5,190 nucleotides of DNA from Planctomycetota bacterium (GTDB taxonomy: Bacteria > Planctomycetota > UBA1135 > UBA2386), in NCBI GenBank assembly GCA_020425885.1, contig JAGQRA010000803.1, positions 1 through 5,190 on the forward strand, given 5' to 3'. The position numbers were made by a program, and so were the translations under genes. Numbering within the stretch: position 1 is the first letter of the stretch; the number at the start of each line of letters is the position of its first letter. Positions 1 to 5,190 of this stretch are shown here, piece by piece. The notes below the pieces were generated by a model. That model did no database searches. It had not been told where the DNA came from and saw only the letters and a list, made by a program, of their open reading frames with translations.

Positions 1-2
1 TC

Positions 3-185
3 AACGTCGGCATCGAGCAGCGGCTCGGCGAGACCACGTCGCTGAAGCTGCAGGCCAAGAACCTGACCGACCCGACCATGCGCACGGTCTACCGGTCGGC
101 CTACATCGGCCCCGACATCACCAAGACCTCGCACACCGAGGGCATCGACATCTCCATCGGCATCGGCGGCACGATCCGCTTCTGA
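3..185 (+). CDS. TonB-dependent outer-membrane receptor, C-terminal fragment (5' end outside window)
   Basis: The frame enters from the left edge and gives the last 60 residues of a protein before TGA at 183-185. What is visible: an alternating polar/hydrophobic beta-strand (SLKLQAKNLTDP, residues 13-24), a loop of about 20 residues, and a final strand (GIDISIGIGGTIRF) ending in a terminal phenylalanine. The 'aKNLTDP' motif near the C terminus and the aromatic last residue are typical of the last strands of TonB-dependent receptor beta-barrels, where the terminal Phe helps recognition by the BAM assembly machinery. The substrate cannot be inferred because the plug domain and most of the barrel are missing. 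The next gene starts 31 bp downstream on the same strand, and the rest of the locus encodes a TonB motor, so this is probably one of its clients. Another beta-barrel class is possible but less likely given the NLTD motif. Confidence 0.85.
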   Translation, partial: NVGIEQRLGETTSLKLQAKNLTDPTMRTVYRSAYIGPDITKTSHTEGIDISIGIGGTIRF

Positions 186-216
186 CCGCACCTTCACGAA
201 CCCCGACGCAATCGCA

Positions 217-1029
217 ATGCAACCTCGACGAATGACACGTCCCCGAGCCCGGATGTCCGCGCTGCGGTCCATCACCTGCCTCATGGCGCTGGCCGCGACG
301 GCCGCTGCCCAGAGCCAGGCAGCCCAGAACAAGGAGATCGTCCAGAACGCACGCACGCTGCTCCAACAGCGGGCCGAGGCCTGGCAGGTCATCACCAAGG
401 AGCGGGCCGATTGGAAGCTCGGTCGCGAGATCCTGACCGACCGCATCGGCATGGCGAAACGCGAGACCGAGGGGTTGCGCGGCAAGACCGCCGAGGCCGA
501 CCAGAACATCACCGAGGCCGATCGCAAGACGGAAGAACTCGTGACCGTGAACGAGGCCTTGAAGCAGGCGTCGGCCTCGCTCGAGCAGCCGATCGTCGCG
601 CTCGAGCAACGCACGCTGAATCTGGTCAAGCGGCTGCCGCAGCCGCTGATCGACCACCTCGCCTTGATGACGCAGCGGATCCCGACCGATGCCGAGAAGG
701 CCAAGGGCATCCGCCTCGCCGTGCGCTTCGGCACGGTCGTCGCGGTGCTGCAGGAGATCGACAAGTGGAACCAGACGATCACCATCGCGCCGGAGCTGAT
801 CGAGCTCGGTAGCGGCCAACGGGCCGAGGTGACCGCGATGTATCTCGGCGTCGGCCAGGGCTACTACGTCGCGCCGGACGGCAAGCACGCCGGCATCGGC
901 ACGGCCGGCGGCGAAGGCTGGTCGTGGACCCCGGCCGACGACGCCGCGCCGCGGATCGAACTCGCGATCGACATCTACAACAAGAAGCAGACCGCGGCGT
1001 TCGTCAAGCTGCCGGTGCGCATCCAGTGA
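217..1029 (+). CDS. Periplasmic DUF3450 family coiled-coil protein, TonB2-locus accessory
   Basis: The 270-residue protein has an Arg-rich N terminus, a hydrophobic stretch (about residues 19-31) and a likely signal-peptidase site after A29-A30-A31, so it is predicted to be exported. Residues about 36-135 are charged, Glu/Lys/Gln/Ala-rich helix that looks like a coiled coil. The C-terminal half is globular and carries 'TAMYLGVGQGYYVAPDGKHAGIG' around residues 206-228, a pattern I recognise from the DUF3450 family. In Vibrio and relatives DUF3450 genes lie directly before ttpC, as here (14-bp gap to ttpC). The biochemical role is not established; a periplasmic scaffold for the TtpC/ExbB/TonB complex is inference. 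Start choice is uncertain: ATG 217 is the longest, and in-frame ATGs at 232 and 253 would shorten the long n-region to a more usual signal peptide. None has a clear Shine-Dalgarno. Confidence 0.85.
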   Translation: MQPRRMTRPRARMSALRSITCLMALAATAAAQSQAAQNKEIVQNARTLLQQRAEAWQVITKERADWKLGREILTDRIGMAKRETEGLRGKTAEADQNITEADRKTEELVTVNEALKQASASLEQPIVALEQRTLNLVKRLPQPLIDHLALMTQRIPTDAEKAKGIRLAVRFGTVVAVLQEIDKWNQTITIAPELIELGSGQRAEVTAMYLGVGQGYYVAPDGKHAGIGTAGGEGWSWTPADDAAPRIELAIDIYNKKQTAAFVKLPVRIQ

Positions 1030-1033
1030 GCGC

Positions 1034-1037
1034 GGAG
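1034..1037 (+). promoter_or_regulatory. Ribosome binding site for ttpC
   Basis: GGAG lies 6 nt before ATG 1044. It supports that start over the longer open frame reaching back to ATG 924, which would overlap the DUF3450 gene by 106 bp and bury the signal peptide. Confidence 0.6.
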
Positions 1038-1043
1038 ACGACC

Positions 1044-2603
1044 ATGAAACTCAGGATCACCACCACTGTCGTTCTGCTGGCCGCGCTGGCGACCGGCGGT
1101 CTCGCCCAGGAAGAACCGTCGGCGCTCGCGCCGGCCACGGCCCGCCTGCAGAGCCAGTACGAGCAGGCCCTGCAGCAGCTGGCGCAGCTGCGCGAGCAGA
1201 TCGCCGCCGAGAAGCTGCCGCTGACCCGGCAGCTGCGCGAACAGGAGGACGAGATGCTGGCGGCGCGCGAGGAGTTCCAGGAGCGATCGCGCCTGCTCGA
1301 GACCCGCGCGCTGTCGCTGACCAACCTCGAGAGCGAGATCAAGTCGCGCCAGGGCGACGCCGATCACGTCTCCAACCTGCTCAGCGAGTACATGCGCAAT
1401 TTCGAATCGCGCCTGCACATCGCCGAGATGGAGCGCTACCGCGAGGTGATCGCCGGCGCCCGGCTGGCGCTCGAGAACCCCGAACTCGAACAGGCCCGGT
1501 TGTTCGACGCCCAGGTCGCCGTGGTCGGCGCGTCGCTCGACCGGCTCGAGGACGGCCTCGGCGGCACCAGCTTCAGCGGTGCGGCGATCGGCAGCAACGG
1601 ACTGCAGATCCCCGGCACCTTCGTCCTGGTCGGGCCCAATGCCGTGTTCCGCTCACGCACCGGCGACGTCGTCGGCACCATCCAGCAACGCCTCGAGTCG
1701 CACGAGCCGGCGGTCACCGCGTTGCCGACCCCCGAGGACAACGACGCCGCCGGTGCCATCGCCAAGGACGGCTTCGGCCAGCTGCCGGTCGATCCCAGTC
1801 TCGGCGAGGCGATCCAGGTCGCGGCGATCGACGAGACGCTGCTCGAGCACTGGCAGAAGGGTGGCACCGTGATGTATCCGATCTTCGGGCTGGCGGCCCT
1901 GGCGCTGCTGGTCGCGCTGTGGAAGTGGCTGACCTTGTCCTTGGTGCGCAAGCCGTCGCGCCGCGGCGTCGACGCGCTGCTCGCCAGCGTCGCCGAAGGC
2001 GACCACGACGGCGCGGTCGGCGAGGCCGCCGCCATCGCCGGACCGGCCGGCAAGATGCTGCAGGCCGGGGTCGAGCACCTCGACGAGCCGCGCGAGCTGA
2101 TCGAAGAGGTGATGTACGAGCACGTGCTGGCGACGCGTCTCAAGCTGCAGCGCATGCTGCCGTTCATCGCCATCACGGCGTCGTCGGCGCCGCTGCTCGG
2201 CCTGCTCGGCACGGTCACCGGCATCATGAACACGTTCTCGCTGATGACCGTGTTCGGCACCGGCAACGCCAAGCAGCTCAGCAGCGGCATCTCCGAGGCC
2301 TTGATCACCACCGAGACCGGCCTCTACGTCGCGATCCCGTCGCTGCTGCTCCACGCCTTCCTGTCGCGCAAGGCCAAGGGCGTCGTCGACCGCATGGAGG
2401 AGTCGGCGGTGGCCTTCGTCAACCAGGTGGCGCGCACGCAGGAACGGGTGCCGGTCACGGCCACGCCGACTCCGGACGACGACGGTGGCGGTAGTGGCAG
2501 CAAGCCGTCGCTCGACGACGTGCGCGCCGCGATCGCCGAGCTGCTGGCGCCGGTCGTCATGAAGGGCGACGCGGTGCGCACCTCACCGGGCACTTCCACC
2601 TGA
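1044..2603 (+). CDS. ttpC: TtpC-like TonB2-system protein: coiled coil fused to MotA/TolQ/ExbB proton-channel domain
   Basis: The 519-residue protein is about twice the length of a plain ExbB. Residues 1-22 are a signal peptide (MKLR, hydrophobic core, GGLAQ before EEP). Residues about 31-135 form a long charged coiled coil, followed by a mixed region to about 270 that should be periplasmic. Membrane segment 1 is about 277-299, after a 'KGGTVMYPI' lead-in. The MotA/TolQ/ExbB domain follows: segment 2 has 'PLLGLLGTVTGIM' (383-395) and segment 3 has 'GISEALITTETGLYVAIPS' (415-433). By comparison with E. coli ExbB, T390, E418 and T423 correspond to the pore residues T148, E176 and T181. In Vibrio, TtpC is required together with ExbB2, ExbD2 and TonB2. 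Residues about 463-519 form an unusual tail: a Thr/Pro/Asp/Gly linker, then a short predicted helix (SLDDVRAAIAELLAPVV). The gap to exbB is 15 bp. Confidence 0.9.
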   Translation: MKLRITTTVVLLAALATGGLAQEEPSALAPATARLQSQYEQALQQLAQLREQIAAEKLPLTRQLREQEDEMLAAREEFQERSRLLETRALSLTNLESEIKSRQGDADHVSNLLSEYMRNFESRLHIAEMERYREVIAGARLALENPELEQARLFDAQVAVVGASLDRLEDGLGGTSFSGAAIGSNGLQIPGTFVLVGPNAVFRSRTGDVVGTIQQRLESHEPAVTALPTPEDNDAAGAIAKDGFGQLPVDPSLGEAIQVAAIDETLLEHWQKGGTVMYPIFGLAALALLVALWKWLTLSLVRKPSRRGVDALLASVAEGDHDGAVGEAAAIAGPAGKMLQAGVEHLDEPRELIEEVMYEHVLATRLKLQRMLPFIAITASSAPLLGLLGTVTGIMNTFSLMTVFGTGNAKQLSSGISEALITTETGLYVAIPSLLLHAFLSRKAKGVVDRMEESAVAFVNQVARTQERVPVTATPTPDDDGGGSGSKPSLDDVRAAIAELLAPVVMKGDAVRTSPGTST

Positions 2604-2618
2604 CCCGGGGACACGACG

Positions 2619-3272
2619 ATGGATTCCTTCCTCGAGCAACTGACGGTCGTCTGGGACGAAGCCCGGAAGATCTGGTTCAACGGCAGCTGGTGCATGCCAC
2701 CGTTGGCGCTGCTGGCGTTCATCACCTTCGCCCTCGGCATCAACTCGCAGCTGCGGCTGTCAGGCAAGCAGTTCCGCGCCGTGCCCGAGCCGTTGTGGCG
2801 GCGCTGGATCGAGGTGCCCGCGCGTCGCGAGGGTGCGATCGGCCGCCTGCTCGACATCGTCGCCGGCCAGCGCACGATCAAGGAGCAGGCCACCGCCTTC
2901 GCCGAAGTGCGCGCCGTCGAGCTGGCGCCGTTCACCCGCGATCTGCGGGTGATGAAGGTCTGCATCGCGGCCGCGCCGCTGATCGGCCTGCTCGGCACCG
3001 TCACCGGCATGCTGTCGACGTTCGGTGCGCTGGCGCACGGCTCCGGCGGCGACAAGACCATGGCGATGGTCAGCAAGGGCATCTCCGAGGCCCTGATCAC
3101 CACCGAGACCGGCCTCGTGGTCGCGCTCCCGGGTCTGTTCTTCCGCTACCACATCAGCCGCAGGTTCGAGGAGTACCGCGCCTTCCTGGCGCACCTCGAG
3201 ACGGCCTGCACCCAACACCTCTACCGACGTACCAAGTCCAAGCGCCGCGGCAACAGCGGCGCCGCTGCCTGA
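2619..3272 (+). CDS. exbB: ExbB-like proton-channel subunit of the TonB motor (MotA/TolQ/ExbB family)
   Basis: The 217-residue protein has the usual three membrane segments: about 23-42, 113-137 and 155-177, separated by a cytoplasmic loop of about 70 residues. With ExbD it should form the inner-membrane complex that converts the proton gradient into TonB movement. The family signatures are clear: 'PLIGLLGTVTGML' (120-132) in segment 2 and 'KGISEALITTETGLVVALPGL' (153-173) in segment 3. T127, E157 and T162 line up with the E. coli ExbB pore residues T148, E176 and T181, so the channel looks intact. The C terminus is a basic tail (RRTKSKRR) consistent with the positive-inside rule. The start ATG is preceded by GGGGA at 2607-2611, 7 nt upstream. 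It sits between ttpC and exbD, as in TonB2 loci; a TolQ or MotA assignment is less likely because of the neighbouring tonB. Confidence 0.93.
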   Translation: MDSFLEQLTVVWDEARKIWFNGSWCMPPLALLAFITFALGINSQLRLSGKQFRAVPEPLWRRWIEVPARREGAIGRLLDIVAGQRTIKEQATAFAEVRAVELAPFTRDLRVMKVCIAAAPLIGLLGTVTGMLSTFGALAHGSGGDKTMAMVSKGISEALITTETGLVVALPGLFFRYHISRRFEEYRAFLAHLETACTQHLYRRTKSKRRGNSGAAA

Positions 3273-3280
3273 CGGCAGCA

Positions 3281-3286
3281 AAGGAG
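3281..3286 (+). promoter_or_regulatory. Strong ribosome binding site for exbD
   Basis: AAGGAG lies 5 nt before ATG 3292. It is the best Shine-Dalgarno match of the operon. ExbD may therefore be translated independently of and at least as well as its neighbours; that is inference from the motif only. Confidence 0.7.
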
Positions 3287-3291
3287 TAGCC

Positions 3292-3705
3292 ATGTCACGT
3301 TTCCGCGAAACAGGCGCCGACGACGGCGGCGAAGGCCAGATCGACATGTCGCCGATGATCGACTGCGTCTTCATCCTGCTGATCTTCTTCATCGTCACCA
3401 CCACGTTCGTCGAGGAGACCGGCGTCGAGGTCGACAAGCCGCAGGCCGCGTCGGCCTCCGACCTCGAGAAGACGAGCATCTTCCTCGCCATCACCGCCAA
3501 GGGTGAGGTCGTCCACGCCGGCCGACCGATCGCGATCGCCGGCGTGCAGCCGCTCGTCAAGCGCGAGATGCAGAAGGAACCGGTGCCGGTCATCATCCAG
3601 GTCGACCGCAACGCGCCGGCCGGACTGCTGGTCCGTGTCCTCGACGAGGCCAAGCTCGGGGGCGCGCAGAAGACCAGCATCGCGACCGACCCGTCGAGGG
3701 GCTGA
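3292..3705 (+). CDS. exbD: ExbD/TolR family biopolymer transport protein
   Basis: The 137-residue length is typical of ExbD. It has a short cytoplasmic N terminus (1-18), the signature 'IDMSPMIDCVFILLIFFIVTTTF' (17-39) with one membrane helix, and a periplasmic domain (about 45-137) with alternating strands such as 'SIFLAITAKGEVVHAGRPI' and 'VPVIIQVDRNAPAGLLVRVLDEA'. D24 in 'PMID' corresponds to E. coli ExbD D25, the protonatable aspartate in the channel. The protein should pair with ExbB to form the proton-driven motor and contact TonB in the periplasm. It follows exbB after 19 bp. TolR is the alternative, but no tolA, tolB or pal gene is present and tonB follows, so ExbD is preferred. Confidence 0.94.
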   Translation: MSRFRETGADDGGEGQIDMSPMIDCVFILLIFFIVTTTFVEETGVEVDKPQAASASDLEKTSIFLAITAKGEVVHAGRPIAIAGVQPLVKREMQKEPVPVIIQVDRNAPAGLLVRVLDEAKLGGAQKTSIATDPSRG

Positions 3706-3728
3706 CCTTGTCCACGCACGCTGCCAAC

Positions 3729-3732
3729 AGGA
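3729..3732 (+). promoter_or_regulatory. Ribosome binding site supporting ATG 3738 as tonB start
   Basis: AGGA lies 5 nt before ATG 3738. A competing site, GAGGGG at 3696-3701, lies 6 nt before an in-frame TTG at 3708, so the start is not settled by this motif alone. Confidence 0.4.
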
Positions 3733-3737
3733 CCCCC

Positions 3738-4361
3738 ATGCGGCACCGCTTCACGGTCTGGTTCGGCTCGGCCGGGCTGACCCTGCTGTGCTTCCTCGTG
3801 CTGCCGCTGCTGCAGGCGATCGCCAGGAAGGACGAGAAGGTGCTGCACCTGACCGAGGTCGACACCTACATCCCACCGCCCGAGGAGCCGCCGCCGCCCG
3901 AGCCCGAGCAGGAGCCCGAGCCGGAGGAGAAACCGCCGGAGATGCAGGAACAGCTCGCGCCGCTCGATCTGTCGCAGCTCGAACTGGCGCTCAACCCGAC
4001 GCTGAGCGGTGGCTGGCTCGCCGGTGACTTCGGCATCAACCTCGACAGTCTGACCAAGAGCAACACCGCGACCGAGGACATGTTCAGCGAGCTCGATCTC
4101 GACCAGAAGCCGCGCGTCGTGTTCGACACACCGCCGGTGCTGACGCCGACCCTGCGGCGCAAGCGGCCGGCCACGGTCACGCTGTTGTTCGACGTCACAC
4201 CGGAGGGACGCGTCGAGAACCCGACCGTGTTCGATTCCACCGACAGCGCCTTCGAGACCGCGGCCCTCCAGGCCATCCGCCAATGGCGATTCGAGCCCGG
4301 CAAGCGCAACAACGAGCCCGTCCGGTTCCGCATGCGTCTGCCGATGCGCTTCCGCAAGTGA
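3738..4361 (+). CDS. tonB: TonB2-like energy transducer
   Basis: From ATG 3738 the protein has 207 residues, close to the length of Vibrio TonB2. It has a basic start (MRHR), one membrane anchor (about 6-28), a short Pro/Glu-rich segment (about 45-69), a Leu/Asp/Gly-rich spacer (70-127) and a TonB C-terminal domain (about 128-207). That domain shows 'VTLLFDVTPEGRVENPTV' and 'AFETAALQAIRQWRFEPGK', close to the E. coli TonB pattern 'FDVTPDGRV ... RRWRYEPGK'. It should carry energy from ExbB/ExbD to outer-membrane receptors by binding their TonB boxes. The usual 'YP' at the start of the C-terminal domain is replaced by 'TP' (T136-P137), and the anchor helix has no His. An in-frame TTG at 3708 would add 10 residues and leave only 2 bp after exbD; ATG is preferred because it puts the basic residues directly before the anchor. 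Confidence 0.92.
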   Translation: MRHRFTVWFGSAGLTLLCFLVLPLLQAIARKDEKVLHLTEVDTYIPPPEEPPPPEPEQEPEPEEKPPEMQEQLAPLDLSQLELALNPTLSGGWLAGDFGINLDSLTKSNTATEDMFSELDLDQKPRVVFDTPPVLTPTLRRKRPATVTLLFDVTPEGRVENPTVFDSTDSAFETAALQAIRQWRFEPGKRNNEPVRFRMRLPMRFRK

Positions 4362-4380
4362 CCCACCCAGAATCCACCTC

Positions 4381-4397
4381 CGCCGCCTCGCGCGGCG
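4381..4397 (+). other. Short GC-rich inverted repeat between tonB and the TPR gene
   Basis: CGCCGC and GCGGCG form a perfect 6-bp stem around a 5-nt loop. It has no T-run after it, so it does not look like an intrinsic terminator. It ends 9 nt before ATG 4407 and occupies the region where a Shine-Dalgarno would sit. In GC-rich DNA such a repeat can occur by chance. Confidence 0.3.
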
Positions 4398-4406
4398 ATC
4401 CCGACC

Positions 4407-5190
4407 ATGAACACGATCTCCATCGTTTCGAGTTCCCTGCTGCTGCTGGCGGCGGGCTGCACCACCCTCGACGGCGGCACCGTCCGCATCGATGCCGCCG
4501 GCGCCTCCTATGACACCGCGACCACCGCCGGCGACGACCGCGGGTCCGAGCCAACGCCGCCGCCGGCGCCAGAGGCGCCGTTGCCGGACAACGACGGGCT
4601 CGACCGGTCCGAGACCCCCGGCGATGGCCACGCCGTCGCCCAGGACCCGGAGAACTGGCTCGATGTCTGGAGCGACATCTCGTTCCGGCACCGGTTCGCC
4701 GAGAGCTACCTGCCCGACACCCAGATCGAGCCGGAGATGCAGACGGCCGAGCTCGAGGCGATGCAGCCGATCATGGAGGCCATCAGCAACGGCAAGCTGG
4801 ACTGGGCCGAGAACCTGCTGCAGGCCCAGATGGGTCCCAAGGCCTCGCCGATCTTCGACTTCACGTTCGCCAACGTGAAGTTCCAGCGCGAACAGCTCGA
4901 CGCGGCGGCCGCCTCCTATCGCACCGCGATCGAGAAGTTCTCGCGATTCCGCCGCGCCTGGAAGAACCTCGCCATCACCTACACCAAACAGTCCGACTAC
5001 ATCGCCGCGGCCCGGGGGTTCGCCAAGGTGATCGAGCTCGGCGGCACCGACGCCGTCACCTACGGGCTGCTCGGCTACTCCTACCTCGAGCAGTCGGCGT
5101 TCGTCGCCGCGGAGTCCGCCTACCGCATGGCGACGCTGCTCGACCCGATGACGATGGACTGGCAGCTGGGCCTCGCGCGCAGCCTGTTCA
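4407..5190 (+). CDS. TPR-repeat putative lipoprotein of the TonB2 locus (3' end outside window)
   Basis: The open frame runs from ATG 4407 through the window end without a stop, giving 261 residues. The N terminus is a hydrophobic signal with a lipobox-like end, L14-A15-A16-G17 before C18, so it may be a lipoprotein. Threonine follows the Cys, which in the E. coli rule favours the outer membrane. Residues about 30-80 are a Thr/Pro/Asp/Glu-rich linker. From about 120 on there are helix pairs. TPR-like units are seen at about 149-182, 183-216 (AWKNLAITYTKQSDYIAAARGFAKVIEL) and 217-250 (YGLLGYSYLEQSAFVAAESAYRMATLLDP), with another beginning at 251. A TPR gene follows tonB2 in Vibrio too. It probably acts as a periplasmic scaffold; the partner is unknown. 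The start is the only ATG between the tonB stop and the lipobox; it has no clear Shine-Dalgarno, and the n-region carries no basic residue, which is unusual. Confidence 0.82.
   Translation, partial: MNTISIVSSSLLLLAAGCTTLDGGTVRIDAAGASYDTATTAGDDRGSEPTPPPAPEAPLPDNDGLDRSETPGDGHAVAQDPENWLDVWSDISFRHRFAESYLPDTQIEPEMQTAELEAMQPIMEAISNGKLDWAENLLQAQMGPKASPIFDFTFANVKFQREQLDAAAASYRTAIEKFSRFRRAWKNLAITYTKQSDYIAAARGFAKVIELGGTDAVTYGLLGYSYLEQSAFVAAESAYRMATLLDPMTMDWQLGLARSLF

Noticed and set aside
186..216. Promoter between the receptor and DUF3450 genes
   Set aside because: I see no convincing -35/-10 pair in this 31-bp gap.
217..310. Twin-arginine (Tat) export signal in the DUF3450 protein
   Set aside because: The N terminus has Arg pairs (PRRMTR), but the S-R-R-x-F-L-K consensus is absent and the hydrophobic core fits an ordinary Sec signal.
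924..1043. Longer N terminus for ttpC starting at ATG 924
   Set aside because: It would overlap the DUF3450 gene by 106 bp, encodes an Arg-rich sequence, and would place the signal peptide internally. ATG 1044 has a Shine-Dalgarno and begins with a normal signal peptide.
1436..2354. Two minus-strand open frames of 291 and 233 codons opposite ttpC
   Set aside because: They have no recognisable motif and mirror the codon bias of ttpC, whose protein is well supported.
2619..4361. Tol-Pal system (TolQ, TolR, TolA)
   Set aside because: The third protein has a canonical TonB C-terminal domain, no tolB or pal follows, and DUF3450 and ttpC precede the set.
4381..4397. Intrinsic terminator after tonB
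   Set aside because: The stem is only 6 bp and is followed by ATCCCGACC rather than a T-run.
2760..4691. A 643-codon open frame on the minus strand
   Set aside because: It lies opposite exbB, exbD, tonB and the TPR gene, all of which show clear family motifs. Its product is low-complexity (Arg/Gly/Leu/Gln-rich) with no recognisable domain. Long antisense frames are expected in GC-rich genes with strong third-position bias.

Overview
The window is a short piece of a high-GC (roughly two-thirds G+C by eye, strong G/C preference at third codon positions) Gram-negative bacterial chromosome. The evidence for an outer membrane is direct: a TonB-dependent receptor end, a TonB protein and a putative lipoprotein. 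I cannot fix the phylum from sequence alone. The gene order is that of the TonB2-type energy-transduction loci known best from Vibrio and other marine Gammaproteobacteria, but equivalent loci may occur in other high-GC Gram-negatives.

All genes lie on the + strand and are tightly packed, with gaps of 14 to 45 bp, so they look like one operon. Layout: 3-185, last 60 residues of a TonB-dependent outer-membrane receptor; 217-1029, a secreted coiled-coil DUF3450 protein; 1044-2603, TtpC, a secreted coiled-coil region fused to a MotA/TolQ/ExbB proton-channel domain; 2619-3272, a compact ExbB; 3292-3705, ExbD; 3738-4361 (or from TTG 3708), TonB; 4407 to beyond the window end, a TPR-containing putative lipoprotein. 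No RNA gene, mobile element, CRISPR array or convincing intrinsic terminator was seen. No gene-free stretch exceeds 45 bp. No promoter could be identified; it probably lies upstream of the window.

How the genes probably work together: ExbB and ExbD form an inner-membrane proton-driven motor that energises TonB, which crosses the periplasm and pulls on outer-membrane receptors such as the one encoded at the left edge. TtpC is an additional, larger ExbB-like component needed by TonB2 systems in Vibrio. DUF3450 and the TPR protein are conserved companions with poorly known roles, presumably in the periplasm. The system class is known. The parts worth a second look are the two accessory proteins, the C-terminal tail of TtpC, the divergent TonB C-terminal domain, and the tonB/TPR junction.
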